Origin: Amorphophallus konjac
Lineage: Eukaryota > Streptophyta > Magnoliopsida > Alismatales > Araceae
NCBI GenBank assembly: GCA_022559845.1
Contig: CM040126.1
Location: forward strand, 127,944,886-128,008,885
Reading direction: 5' to 3'
Length of the DNA: 64,000 nt
Shown: positions 10,530-22,042 of the stretch, in pieces
Layout of the letters: each line of letters starts with the position of its first letter
Numbering within the stretch: position 1 is the first letter of the stretch
Notes under the pieces: generated by a model
Database searches by the model: none
Told to the model about the DNA's origin: nothing
The model's input: the letters and a program-made list of their open reading frames with translations, nothing else
Made by a program: the position numbers and the translations under genes

Positions 10530-12750
10530 CCCACTCGACCCCATGGCTCCTCTCCACAAGCCCCCCCGGCTCTTCTCCATCCGGCGGCATGAGCTCGAGG
10601 TGGTGGTCGCCCCAGCCGGACCAACAGCCCGCGAGCTCAAAACCCTACCTGAGAATGACGACCAGCGAGGGTCACCTGGGACACGCTCGTGTTCTGCTAC
10701 CCCTCTGCGGGGCGACTCCGGGAGGACCCCGAGGGGGGAATGATCCCTCTTTTCATTTATCTTCCATTTTGTGATTCGTACACGACAAAATGGAGCGTAG
10801 TGAAGGGCGCGCTCTCTCTCTCTCTCTAGCCCCTGTTTCAGTTCACCTCTTATTCGTCGCTCTATCTCTATGCAGGTGACCCGCCTCCTCTGCGGGGGTT
10901 TCTTATTGGCCATCCGAGCCAACCATCCCATGTGTGACGCGCGCACAGGGCCTCCTCTAGCTCATGAATGCCATGGCCGAGTTCCCATGCGGGGCATTCT
11001 CCCCCACCGTGCTCTTCGTCTGGCGCCGGGACCTGCAGCTTGTCTCTGCGCGCAGGAACCCCAGGATCACTCGTGTCCACCACGAGTACGACGAGCTCTT
11101 CGCAACCAACTGTCGTACCCCGTCCGCACCCGACAAGCAACTCCTCACCGCTCCGTTTTCTTTGGCCCAAGGGAATGCATGCACGCGTGAATGCATGCCC
11201 CAAGGCCCCTTTCCTGATCCCCGCGGGGTACTACGTACGGCAACGGTTTGCCCACCTGATCAAGAGGGCCAAGGCCGACACGACGGAGGAGAACGTACAT
11301 AATGAATGGGGCTGGGGGGACTGCACTTCATCGAGACAGCGGGCACATGGATGACCTGCCTAACTTGACCTGACCATGATCGTGTTCTTGTTGGTGTGCC
11401 CGGGGGTAGGCATGATTATTATTCGGGTTTAACTTAAAAATTAAATTGAACGGATAGATTTGGTTCGATTTGATTTGAGTAGAAATTTAAAAAATTTAAT
11501 TTAGATTCAAACTGAACTGCATTAAAAATTTTGATTTGTTTTGATTTTTAAATTTAGGAAATCGAATCAAACCGAATAACACGGATTTAAAGATATTTTT
11601 TTCAAGTTAATATAAGTGTATACGTAACTATAAATCCTAATTCAAAAAGTTCAATCCCCGTCATCCTGATGGGTTTCCGACTCTGTAAAATAGGTTTCAA
11701 ATCAACTTTCATATTACTGTAACTGAAGTTCTAAATTTTTTACGTGAAAATATTATAGAGTTTATTCTTACAAGTTACAACTTTTATGTTATATTTTTAA
11801 TATTTACTTTATTTGATAAAAAATTTTCTACCTTATCTTTCTCTACTCTTGTTTGAATCTAAACTGATTTCTTTAAAAGGAGATGAATATGGTTTAAACT
11901 GAATCAAGCCGAACTAAATCAAATTAATTCGGTTTGGTTTGATTTCAAAGTAGTTTGGTTTGATTTTATTCGAATTAAAATTTTAATTCGATTCTGTTTG
12001 ATTTGAAAAAAATTCACTTCAAATTAAACCAAACCAAACCGTGCTCACCCCTACCTGAGGGTGGGTAGAAAGGTCAATGGGCATGGACCGATTTAATAGG
12101 TCCATGAATCTTGTCTGATTTTGAGTTGAGGCACAATATTTTTTTCAACTCACGGCTTCTTTAATTTGGCCTACAAATTTGACCCAACTATGTTAACTGA
12201 TAAAATTTAGCCTTTGAGTTATGTTCTATTTTATTTATATCATTTCAAATATTAAAAATATTAAATAAATTATATTATATTTTTATTAAAAATTAAAAAT
12301 CTTATTTTTAAACAAATTAAAATACTAATATTAAAAATTCTATTTAATTTAATATTATTAGAAATTTTAAATTATTAAATATACTTTTTAATTAATTTTT
12401 TATTTAAAATTTTGAATCAGATCAAAATTTAATTTAATTTTATATTTTTATAAAATTATCGGGTCTCGCCCGACCCAACTCAACGTAGCCGGAGATCTCC
12501 GTTGACTCTCTCTAAACTCAACTTAGGTCAGACCTATTAACAGCCCATAAACGTGATGTAAAATCGTGTACGGTGGATGATGGAGGTGTTGCGGGGGCAG
12601 ATCAACTTCTACGAGACTTACCAGGACGGCATTGTGGTGCCCACCCCGCTGCCGGCGCCAGCCATGGAGATCTCCGCGGAGGAGGCCAGCAAGAGTGACG
12701 AAACGCCAGTCACGGTCACAGATTATCGTGCCGTGAAACCACCACCGTCC
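10530..12750 (+). pseudogene. BAHD acyltransferase pseudogene
   Basis: BAHD enzymes transfer acyl groups from CoA thioesters to alcohols or amines in the cytosol. Scattered frames match family landmarks in order. FSIRRHELEVVVAPAGPT (from about 10570) and TLPENDDQ are the N-terminal signature. A TLVFCYP-SAGRLREDP-like stretch at about 10685-10735 is the usual 'AGRL' region. QVTRLLCGGF (10873 on) directly follows an AG acceptor, as expected for the conserved family intron at the QVT codon. HPMCD (10924-10938) is the catalytic HxxxD motif. FMNAMAEF, HHEYDEL, FLIPAGYY and LIKRAKADTTEE follow (10960-11300), with a degraded WGWG near 11310. The C-terminal piece DGIVVPTPLPAPAMEI lies at 12631-12680, beyond an inserted MITE-like element. 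Frameshifts, a deletion after DDQ and loss of much of the C-terminal half make it non-functional. It most resembles alcohol or benzyl-alcohol acyltransferases; substrate unknown. Confidence 0.8.
11402..12054. mobile_element. MITE-like element inside the BAHD pseudogene
   Basis: An AT-rich, noncoding block of about 650 bp separates the middle and C-terminal BAHD pieces. Its ends are related in inverted orientation: GGGGTAGGCATG on the left, and the complement of GTGCTCACCCCTACC on the right. Both inner ends carry TTCGGTTTG / CAAACCGAA-type runs found in many plant MITEs. I cannot define a clean target duplication, so the family is not assigned. Confidence 0.5.
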
Positions 12751-12779
12751 TCGGCTTCGCTAAACTTTAATAAGTAAAA

Positions 12780-15239
12780 TTTTAGACTTAATTTAAAGAC
12801 AAAATTAATTAATTTCCCTATTCATTTCATTAACCTGATATTTAAATTGTGTAACCTGCACCCCTATTTATAATCCACCCACTGCAATCATCTCATCTTC
12901 AAATATTTTTTAAAATGACCAAATTACCCCTGCTCTCAATGTCAGAGATCCTTCCCCCTATCTCGGGACTCTCTCTCTCTCTCACTCTCTCTCTCTCACT
13001 CTAACCTTTGAGATTCTCTCCCCCTCTCTCTCTCTCATTAGAGATCAATCTAATATTTTATTTAAAGTCAAGCTTTTAGTTGATTTTTGTCTTATGATTG
13101 ATCTAATTTTCTTATAATTTGTTTAATCTAATGGAGAAAAATGTGCATTATTTATTTTTTTATTTTTTGATAATCTAATCATATGGGAAATTGAGAAAGA
13201 GATACTCTTTATGTCAGTAATGTGGTAGCCATGATATATAGAAACACATTAGTAGTTGTTGTTCTGGGAAGAACACATTAGGGGTTCCCACTTATATTGT
13301 GCTACAGATAATGTATTATTAGTAACATAACACTAGTAACGTAGGGGGAAAATGTAGAGAGAGAGAGAGAGAGATCTCATTGGGAAGAGAGATGGAATGA
13401 TGTAATCATGTAAATATTTAGACATATTAATTTTTTTGATACACGTGACATGAAATTACATAAAATGCTTAAATATATTAATCTCTTTTTACATTCCACA
13501 CTTAATTATGTAAACATTCAGATGTCTTAATTTTTTTTACAATTCACTGGTAGATAAGTAAATAAGTTAACCTGTAGACGTAATCATTTTTTTTTATATA
13601 TTTCACATCTAAAACACAAATGATTTGACAGATTATTCTCCTTTTTTTTCATTTGACATATATTTACGTAGACGTTCAGACGAATTGTTCTATTTTTTAT
13701 ATTTATGTTGCAATTGGGTAAACGTTTAAACACAATAATTAATTTTTTACATATAATTACATTTAAACATGTAGATTGAATAAAGATCTTCTTGTTTATT
13801 GCAGCTGGCCGGCGAGTGTAAATTTTGTGACGATAATCAGGTGGGCATCTAATTAAATTACATCGACTCAGGTATAATTTAGATATTTAAACAATATGAA
13901 ACAAATTGTATATTCGTCAAAAATAACCATTATTATCTGGTAAAATGGAAGCTTCTGTTCTTAAGTAGTGTAAAGAAGAAGGAAATTTTATTTTTCATGC
14001 AATTTATGAAAAATAATGGCAGCCTGGATCAGATTAATGATCTGACTATATAAAAAGTTACACAATTCTGGGCTACAAAATTATTTTTTTCACAGTGCCC
14101 TGATTTGGCTTAAAATCAAACCAAGCATAGAGAAATAAAAAAGTACAAATATAGACGTTTATGTCCGAGGAAGTCTGGTCGGAAGTGAAAACTCATCTAC
14201 CGTATCGAATAAGTCACAACATTGCGCATGGCTCATAGCGAGCACTTGAGTTTTTACATTTGCAACTCGCAAATCGAGAAAATCACTTTCAGAACTCAAC
14301 TCTTTCGAGAACTCTTTTAACTACCCCCGGTTGGTGCCCTTGTTTTTAAGCTTCATCTCCTCGACTGCTCTGTCCACCCGAGAAACATGTGCACTCACAA
14401 ATAAAAGATTAATTGAAGACCCAGAAAAAGATTCATCTGTTTGGTGGTGGTGGTGGGAGGGATCACAGCTTTAAAACTGAGAGCATTTTATTATAGATAA
14501 AATGCCCCGGTGACATAAAGACCATTCGCGCGCGTTAATTAGGCATCTAAACCAAACAGCAAGCCACTCATTCACCGGTCCAACAGAACAGTTGTGCAGT
14601 AACTGTTTATGGGCAGTGTTCAGAAAAGTAGCCTATGGATGACAATGCTACATGGATAAACATTTATGCCAGCCAAAGCATAGAGAAAATACAAATCGCA
14701 TATGACCAGGACAAGGTCAATGAGCTTGATAAGTGCAAAAGTAATATCCCTGATCTTTATATCTGAATCTTCAAAAATCAAATGGGCAACTTCGGAAACC
14801 AGAAGGTTTAAAGTTAAATGCTTTCATGCAAGTTTTTATGATATTGATCTCATGGCCAATCATGATATTGATCTCATAGCATAGACACACCAGAATTGGG
14901 GGAAGCATTGACACGTAGACATTTTGATCTCAAATCAGTTGGGTTCAAGCTGGGATCACCCTGATATTGATATCACTATGGAAGGTGAAACTGATCAATA
15001 GCAAATGATCTAAATGACATATGCGAAATGTCAAGAAATTAACCTACTGGAAAATTAATCAATGTTCCAGCACATGATTTTGTGGTCCCAAATGAAAAGA
15101 AGCACATGATGATTTATTTTACACTGCTAGACACCTGCACCCGTCGTTATAGGTCACTGAACGATTTGAGTCATACAAATTCATATATCAAAGATGAAGA
15201 ATAAATCTGAAAATTTCACGTACCCGGGTTGATATGAAT
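12780..15239. other. AT-rich noncoding DNA
   Basis: No domain or long reading frame is recognisable. CT-type simple repeats lie at 12968-13040 and a GA run at 13357-13373. A short exon-like segment at 13805-13840 (TTGCAG before, CAGGTGGG after; would read LAGECKFCDDNQ) is too short to support a gene. The rest shows no structure I can name, up to the LTR edge at 15240. Confidence 0.5.
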
Positions 15240-16111
15240 TGTAGAGACAGGACAATGGTTTCTAGGTCACATACCACCTTCTCTATTTATTTGTTAGGGA
15301 AGTCGTCTTGCGCCCGTGGAAACCTGCAAACACCAGAAGCCAGGAAGACGTCAGAGGGAGTCTCGGGTGTTACCCCAAGAGACAATCCTCCGATGTTTAA
15401 GTCAGCAACGGTTTAATGAAGAACAGAGAAGAGCGAGTTGAGAGAGAGAGAAGGAAATCGTAGTTGAAAGCTAAAGGGTCATGTAGATCCTCGTAGCGAG
15501 TGCTCGCCGCTCCCAGTGCCCACTCGGAGAGTGCTCGTTGGATGGTAGGGTCGCCGGACGAGAGTTTCCCTTTCAAAGTTGGTCGTGGCTGCTTCCTTCT
15601 TGTTATCCCGTAGGATCAGTAGCTCTACTTTCTTGCGTAGCAGTGTGGGGGTTTTAGTAGAAGAATCTACCGTGTCTATCTTCTCTGTCGTTCTTCCCTT
15701 TATAGGGGTTGTCCTGGAGCGAGGGGCCTCATCCCTTGATAGGGAAGGGCATTCGTAGTAGAGTAACCATCTCCGCTATAGTGGCGGAAGTTTCCCGTTG
15801 GGGGGCGATTACCCCGACGTTGGCTGGTCCCGGGGCGAGTCTTACGGCGCTCGTGGGACGTGCTCGCTCGTTATGGGGTCAAGGCCGATGTCACGGGGGC
15901 AACGGTCGGTCGCCGGAGAGTCCTCCGGCGATAACTGCGCTTGGGCCGTAACATTTACGCCTTGTAGAATCCGATGCTCTTTTGGGCTGGGCCTCCCCTT
16001 GGTGGGCCACATCCGCATGCCCGCCTCTTGGGCACGCTCTCTTGAGAGCTATCTGTCGTGGGCTTGTTACTACTGGACCGTTCTTGGGCCGAACCGGATT
16101 TACCCTCTTCA
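15240..16111 (-). repeat. 3' LTR of the Tat-lineage element
   Basis: Begins TGTAGAGACAGG and ends CCCTCTTCA in plus orientation, and matches 49242-50113 over its full length with equal size (872 bp). A minus-strand TATA-like CCTATAAAGG lies at about 15697-15706. The polypurine tract adjoins at 16112. Confidence 0.85.
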
Positions 16112-16127
16112 CTTCCCCCCTACTCTC
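16112..16127 (-). promoter_or_regulatory. Polypurine tract of the Tat-lineage element
   Basis: The minus strand reads GAGAGTAGGGGGGAAG immediately before the 3' LTR. This is the expected plus-strand DNA priming site and confirms the minus orientation. Confidence 0.7.
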
Positions 16128-16356
16128 AGTCGCTGAGCACTATGCAGGGGGCTGAGAGTCGGCCTTGAGAGGGTCTTCGGGAGTGTGAGATCTGGAGTCG
16201 GTTTTCTTGTACTATGGGCGTGGGTGTTGCTGGGATCACGACGATCGTCGATCTCATGGGGCCGAGAAGGAGCTGACGGCGGTGGCCGCGAGGAGCGCGT
16301 GTCTGGTCGTCAGTGCTCTTGGCTTCTAGAGGCATCACTTCCAAGGGCTTGCTCAG

Positions 16357-17037
16357 ATGCTGGAGGCAGGCCAGGCTCGCCAACCGGGGCTCGAGGAGCG
16401 CCTGAAGGGGTCAGAGGCCGCCAATTCTGGGCTTCATGAACAGCTGGTCCAGCAAGGGCTGGTCCTTGCTGGGATGGAACGCGACCGGGACTCCTTCAGG
16501 GAGCGGGCTGATGTGGCAGAGAAGCAGGTGACCAAGCTAAGGGCGGAGGTCCAAGCCATGAAGACACGTGCCCAAGAGACCGAGGTGGAGCTCGCCAGGT
16601 TGCGCTCGTCGATAACGACCATCGACGAGGAAGCAGTAGAGCTCTTCCGCTCCTCTTCGGGTTATCAGGACGAGCTGACCGTGGTGGCCCTGGAGTTCTA
16701 TGGGCCGGCGCGTGATCGCAGCTTTTGTGAAGGTTGGAGCGCCGCTGTCAAGGCCACGGTGGAGATTTTTGGTGCCACGGCCCCACCTCTGCTCCCCCCT
16801 CCGACGCCCTTTGGCCCGGAGGCGGATGACGGTGAAGGGGAGCCTGGTGGCGAGAAGGCTGGTGCCGACGAGTCGGTGCTGGGGCCGAGTGTGGACGGGC
16901 GAGCACCTGCTGGTACCTCGGTAGCGGGAGACCAGGTGGTCGAGTTGGATGAAGACACGTCTCCCTTCGAAGCCGCTGCCGCACGTGGGACTGAAGAGCC
17001 CGGGACACGTGATGATGTGATCAGGGCGAATCCTTGA
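16357..17037 (+). CDS. Antisense ORF of the Tat-lineage element (coiled-coil protein, 226 aa)
   Basis: This open frame runs opposite to gag-pol, between integrase and 3' LTR, which is the position of the antisense ORFs described in Retand-type Tat elements. Residues about 8-88 form heptad-like charged helices (for example EKQVTKLRAEVQAMKTR). A compact segment follows with YQDELTVVALEFYGPARDRS and FCEGWSAAVKATVEIF, then a proline/glycine-rich acidic tail from about residue 145. It resembles the coiled-coil part of proteins annotated as 'putative gypsy-type transposon' in plant genomes, but I see no N-terminal domain, and an in-frame stop at about 16325 precedes the chosen ATG. The true start may lie upstream and be broken. 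Function unknown. It is the longest intact frame of the element. Confidence 0.5.
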   Translation: MLEAGQARQPGLEERLKGSEAANSGLHEQLVQQGLVLAGMERDRDSFRERADVAEKQVTKLRAEVQAMKTRAQETEVELARLRSSITTIDEEAVELFRSSSGYQDELTVVALEFYGPARDRSFCEGWSAAVKATVEIFGATAPPLLPPPTPFGPEADDGEGEPGGEKAGADESVLGPSVDGRAPAGTSVAGDQVVELDEDTSPFEAAAARGTEEPGTRDDVIRANP

Positions 17038-17416
17038 GAGGATGCCCTTTGCTGTTTTTCTTCCGTTACTTTTTCATCTGCACTAAGGTGGTAGCCTTCT
17101 TTTGTAATTACCTTATTTTGAAATGGAAACCTTCCCTTTGTTTTGCAAATCTCGAAATCTCTTCCGTGTATTTCCCTCTTTCTGAACTGCCGCGAGATCC
17201 TCTGGGGATATGAAGCGGTGTTCTTGATGGGGACTCTGAAAGGGCGTGACTTTCGGGATCCGTCGCTTCAGTTTTTGTGGATTTACTTGAGGCGGTGGGG
17301 GTGCCTCATTCTTCTGGGAACTTCGCTTCCTCTCATAAATAGTGACCCCCTTAGTGTGCTCACGTCTATCTCTAGCTGGAGCTGGGTGAGTTGTGAGGAG
17401 AGAGTCCTTCCGCGGG

Positions 17417-18160
17417 ATGTCGTCTGGAGAGTCTGGCACTTCGTCGGATGACGAACTTCTGCAGGCTCGTCATCAACCTCTGGTCCTCAGGAGGGACCCT
17501 GCGCTGGCACAGTGGCGGCCGTGGCCTGCGCCTGGAGAGGGTGGCCCTGCCTCTGAGTAGTACAAGCTTGGGTACCTAGATGGTTGGCACGAGGCCTTGG
17601 CTAAGGTCAATCGCTTGTATGCCGGCAGAGGGGTCTTGCTTCTTGAACCAACTAGGTTCCGTCCCTAGAGGGATGAGGGGTCTCCCTGTACTTGCCTTTT
17701 CTGCTCACTGGCCTTGACTCCTTTGTTGTTCGTCTTGCTTTCATGGTACAGAACTGCTTCTCTTTTGATCTTTGGCCCGCAGGTGCGCAATGAGATGTTT
17801 TCCGTTGCTGGATCATCTTCCTTATGGCGGGAAGGGGCGTATGATGGTGCGGAGGCTGTTTTCCATTCTTCCACTCTAGGAGCCTGGGTGGAAGCATCCT
17901 CCCGAGCCGAGGGGCAGACTCTTCCTCTTGAACATGGTTGCAGGCGGGGTAGTAAGACTTGCTTGCCAGTTTACAGGCATGGCCAGTGTGTTGCACTAGC
18001 CTCCGTAATGTGTGAGCCTCGTTGCTCCAGTGCCCCCCGTCAACCAGGGGTGGTCGGATCAACCGACCTAGTTTTCCTGGTGCAAGTCTCTCTGCCAATG
18101 GCATCCTTGTGGGTCCACTTCCACATAACAAAAGGGATGCTAGGTGAGGACCTCTCATGA
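17417..18160 (+). pseudogene. Possible further antisense coding fragments
   Basis: On the plus strand, an ATG at 17417 opens MSSGESGTSSDDELLQARHQ, continues through one internal TAG (about 17558-17560) and ends near 17668. A second frame runs 17714-18160, where an AG acceptor-like CCCGCAG (about 17776-17782) precedes VRNEMFSVAGSSSLWREG. A CATAAATA box (17333-17340) about 80 bp upstream of the ATG could be an antisense promoter. Together these may be exons of the antisense gene, but I recognise no domain and the joins are speculative. Confidence 0.3.
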
Positions 18161-18573
18161 GCGGGTCGGGGGATGGAGGGTTTGGCCCTCTTCTTTGGCA
18201 TAGGTGGCTCCTTCTGTTGGTCCGCTTCATCAGAACAAGCGACCGAGGAGCAACCGTCTACTCGTGAAAGAAGTGATAGGTGTCCGCTCAACTGGTAGCA
18301 ACTGACCGAACGATGAAGGTGTCCAAGGGACAAGAGACTAAGGTTGCATGTAGCAATGGTTGAGTACATCTTGTCATATACTTGTAAATTGGTCACGTGA
18401 GGGTGACTTGCCGATCTTTGGCAGCTTGTATTTGGACTAAAAGAATAAAAATTCTTTAATTTGACTTCGATATTCATCGTGTACCTTTTCTTGGGAAGTT
18501 TCCGTATATCTCTGGATGGCTCTTCCGCGTGTATGCTCCGCAGTATCTGCGTCCCTTATTTATTTGTTGCCAT

Positions 18574-19040
18574 CGTTTTTGAGGAGAGCGGTGCTCGCCT
18601 CTAGGGAACCCTTAGGCTACCTTCTTACTTTCAAGGGGAGCCATGCTCACCTCTAGGAGACCCTTAGGTTACCTTCTCGTTTTCAAGGGGAGCAGTGCTC
18701 GCCTCTAGGAAATCCTTAGGTTACCTTCTCGTTTTCAAGGGGAGCAGTGCTCGCCTCTAGGAAATCCTTAGGTTACCTTCTCATTTTCAAGGGGAGCGAT
18801 GTTCGCCTCTAGGGAACCCTTAGGTTTGCTCCTCGTTTTCAAGGGGAGCGATGCTCGCCTCTAGGGAACCCTTAGGTTACCTTTTCATTTTCAAGGGGAG
18901 CGGTGCTCGCCTCTAGGAAACCCTTAGGCTACCTCTTCATTTTCAAGGGAAGCGGTGCTCGCCTCTAGGGAACCCTTATGCTACCTTTTCGTTTTCAAGG
19001 GGAGCGGTGCTCGCCTCTAGGAAACCCTTAGGTTACCTCC
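18574..19040 (-). repeat. 52-bp tandem repeat, about nine copies
   Basis: A unit containing TTTTCAAGGGGAGCGGTGCT, CGCCTCTAGGGAACCC and TTAGGTTACCTTCTCG repeats with an exact 52-bp step: the CTCTAGG core falls at 18599, 18651, 18703, 18755, 18807, 18859, 18911, 18963 and 19015. It overlaps the very end of the integrase frame and lies in the 3' untranslated region, a zone known in Tat elements to generate satellite-like repeats. Confidence 0.9.
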
Positions 19041-20319
19041 TCGGGATACGTAGGTAACTTACCTTGGTGGAGTACAGCTGGTGACGATTTACTGGAAGAA
19101 TTTCCTGATGTTGACGGAGTTCCACGTCCTGGGTACCTCTCCCCCCCAGCGTCACTAGCCTGTATGCTCCTTTGCCGAGTGTTTCTGCTATCCTGTACGG
19201 GCCTTCCCAGTTTGGTGCGAGCTTCCCTACGGTTCCTTTTGGGTTAGCCACGCTTGCTCATCGTAGAACCAAATCTCTAGGGAAGAAGTGTCGTTCTTTA
19301 ACCCGAGCATTATAATATTGGGCCAGCTTCTGTTGGTATGCTACAAGCTTTACTTGTGTGTCTGCTCTATCTTCCTCGAGCAGGTCCAAGTTCTCTCGCA
19401 TTGCTTGGTTATTCTTGGCCTCGTCGAAGTGTCCCACTCGTAACGTGGGGTTCGATATCTCTACCAGTACCACTACCTCAGCGCCATAGGCGAGGTGGAA
19501 GGGTGTCTCCCCAGTGGTGGCTCTAGCGGTGGTTCGGTGGACCCATAAGATGCTCAGAATTGAGTCTACCCATGAATCACCCGCTTGGGCCAGCTGGGTA
19601 TTGATGCCGTGGAGGATTGTTCGGTTGGCGTTTTCTACCAGCCCGTTAGTCTGGGGGTGTCCTACCGAAGTGTAGTGATTCCAGATCCCCAGTCCCGAGC
19701 ATTTCTTCTGGAAGGCCGTGCTCGCGAACTGCCTGCCATTGTCGGTTGTGAGAACCCTTGGTATCCCAAAGCGGCAGATGATGCTTCGCAGTATAAATTT
19801 CCAAGTTGCTTCGCTCGTGATCTTCCCTAATGGTTCTGCCTCGATCCACTTGGTGAAGTAGTCAATGGCGACTATGAGGAATTTCTTCCTCCCTTGTGCC
19901 TCGGGAAAGGGACCTAGTATGTCCACCCCCCACCGAGCAAATGGGCGAGGCTCCATCAAGGCGTGAAGCTGCACAGCTGGCTGATGATGTAGGTGAGAGA
20001 ATTTCTGGCACTGGGGGCACCTCCAAACATACTCGAGGCAGTCTTGCTGTAGGGTGGGCCACCAGTATCCTTGCCGAATTAGTGTCCGTGCGAGTGCTCG
20101 CCCCCCTACGTGGCTTCCGCAAAGTCCTTCGTGGACTTCTAGGATGGCCTGGCCGGCTTCCGTTGGGAACAAACACTTCAGCAGGGGAGCTGAGAGGGAC
20201 CGGTGGTATAGCCGGCCGTTCACTATTGTGAAGTGAGTCGCTCGTGCTCCCATACGTCGGGCTTCAGTGCGGTCGCTTGGGAGCTGTTGCCGTAGGAGGA
20301 AATCCAGCAGGGGATCCAT
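19033..20319 (-). pseudogene. pol (INT): Integrase domain of the Tat-lineage element
   Basis: Read on the minus strand from 20319. An HHCC-type zinc region includes HVGGRALARTLIRQGYWWP and CPQCQKFSHLHH. The catalytic core follows with WGVDILGPFP (first D), LTTDNGRQFAS (second D) and NGLVENANRTI (E), and the C-terminal GKLAPNWEGPYRI motif. Integrase inserts the cDNA in the nucleus. A stop at about 19255 separates core and C-terminus, and a TAG near 20347 separates it from RNase H; both look like point mutations because the frame is otherwise shared. Catalytic residues are present but the polyprotein is not intact. Confidence 0.9.
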
Positions 20320-20349
20320 CCAGGAAGATTCGTAGTCGATAGCGTTTAC

Positions 20350-21689
20350 CTAGGGTATTGGCTCGTCTATGCTCGACGTCGATAATTCCTCTATCAGGAC
20401 CGACCTTGACTTGGAGACCGCGGTGGCTGACGCTAGGTGAGACAGGGCATCTGCTCGGACGTTTTCTCCCCTCGGGATGTGGACCACCTCAAAGTGGGAG
20501 AATTCCTTTGCCGCTGCCTTGGCCTTCTCCAGGTATTTGATCATGGTTGGTTCGTGTGCCTCAAACTCTCCTCGGACATGGTTGGCAATAAGCATGGAGT
20601 CGTTGTACGCTCGCACGCTGGACGCCCCCAAATGTTTCGCCATACGCAGCCCTGAGAGGAGTGCCTCGTACTCGGCCACATTCTTCGTAGTCAGGAATTT
20701 GAATCGCAAGGCGTACTGGAGTTCTAATCCTTCAGGTGAGAGTAAGACCAATCCCGCTCCGCTGCCCACTGCACAGGATGATCTGTCGACGTATAGTTCC
20801 CATGTAGGTCTTGAAGATTGCTCGGGCGAGTCCTTGGCAGGTATGGTGCATTCGGCGACAAAGTCGGCGAGGGCTTGAGCTTTGATCGCGGTCCTTGGGT
20901 GAAACTTGACGTCGAACTCCCCCAACTCGATCGCCCATTTGATCAGCCTTCCCGAGGCGTCGGGGTTCTGGAGGATTTGTCGCAGTGGCTGGTCGGTGAG
21001 GACGACGATGGGGTGAGCTAAGAAGTACAGCTGTAGTTTGCGAGTGGCCGTAATAAGTGTCAAGGTGAACTTTTCAGTTCGTGAGTACTGGAATTCTGGT
21101 CCTTGTAACGCTCGGCTGACGTAGTAGATGAGTTTCATGGTCCCTGCCTCCTCTCGCGTGAGCACATCACTCATTGTGCTTGGTGTCACAAAAAGGTACA
21201 GGAGTAGCTGTTCTCCCTTTTGTAGTTTGGCGAGGACGGGAGGCGTCGCCAAATAACGCTTTAATTCTTCGAATGCCTGCTCGCATTCTTGAGTCCAGTC
21301 GATCTAGCCTTTCTTCTCCTGCACTTGGTTGGCTTGCTTGATCAATCGGTAGAAGGGGAGGCAGCGCTCGATGGCTCGGGATAGGAACCGAGTCAAGGCG
21401 GCGACGCGTCCGGTGAGGCACTATACGTCCCTCACTCGCCCGGGTCGCTGCATCTCCAGCACTGCTCGGATTTGGTCGGGGTTGGCTTCGATCCCCCAGT
21501 GGGTAACTAGGAAGCCCAGAAACATCCCTGATCGTACCCTGAACGCACATTTGGCTGGGTTGAGCTTCATATTGTACCTCCTGAGGGTGGCGAAGGTCTC
21601 CGCCAGGTCCCCCAAGTGCTCGAGGTTTGGAGGCTTTTTACGAGTATGTCGTCGATGTACACCTCTATGTTGCGGCCGATCTACGAGTC
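20350..21689 (-). pseudogene. pol (RT-RH): RT C-terminus plus dual RNase H of the Tat-lineage element
   Basis: From 21689 downward on the minus strand: the end of the RT palm with a YIDDILVKS box (about 21640-21670), a thumb-like RYNMKLNPAKCAFRV, then the first RNase H (FALTL-like region TEKFTLTLITATRKLQLYFLAHP, about 21020-21100). A second RNase H has WELYVDRSSCAVGSGAGLVL, AEYEALLSGLRMA and HIPRGENVRADALSHLAS (20420-20800). Two RNase H domains are characteristic of the Tat clade. In the second, the usual DGSS appears as DRSS. There is a frameshift near 21625 and stops at about 21680, 21420 and 21305. The upstream half of RT lies beyond the insertion, at 35518-36136. Confidence 0.85.
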
Positions 21690-21694
21690 GAACA
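21690..21694. repeat. Target-site duplication GAACA, left copy
   Basis: GAACA precedes the TG of the first LTR and is repeated at 35513-35517. Both are parts of one RT codon run in the host element. Confidence 0.9.
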
Positions 21695-22030
21695 TGTAAT
21701 GCCCCGGATTTTTTGGATCCTTGTTCGTGGGTCTCGGATCTTGTTTCTCGAAGTGTCCGACTCCGTTGTGTCCAAAATTTCATTTCGGACATCTTTCGTG
21801 TTCGGATCGGCACGATCCGGAGTTGTTTCTGAGGCCCGGAAGCGTTCCGCGTCTTTTCCGCGTGTGTTTTCTGATTCCCGGTGTGTGTTTCGGTAATTCC
21901 TTCGGAACCTCGTTGCGGGTGAACCGGGCCGTTCACCAGGGCGCGAGTGGTACCGTTGCGATCGGTGTGTTCAGAAGATCGCGGAAACGTGATTTTCAAC
22001 TTTTCGGTATTTTTGAGAATTTCTGAATTT

Positions 22031-22042
22031 TCTATATATAAC
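22031..22042 (+). promoter_or_regulatory. TATA box of LTR1
   Basis: TCTATATATAAC directly precedes a CTCTCTCTCC-rich stretch. The same arrangement recurs at about 27308-27318 in LTR2 (TTTATATAACC) and 32596-32606 in LTR3, so all three LTRs keep a plausible plus-strand promoter. Confidence 0.65.

Noticed and set aside
13805..13840. Short host-gene exon with splice-like borders
   Set aside because: Only 36 bp, with no neighbouring coding evidence; splice-like signals of this quality arise by chance in AT-rich DNA.
15205..15239. Remnant of a host gene split by the Tat element (TTCACGTACC on both sides)
   Set aside because: The shared 10-mer lies at different distances from the element (about 10 bp on the left, about 95 bp on the right) and is not part of a longer match.
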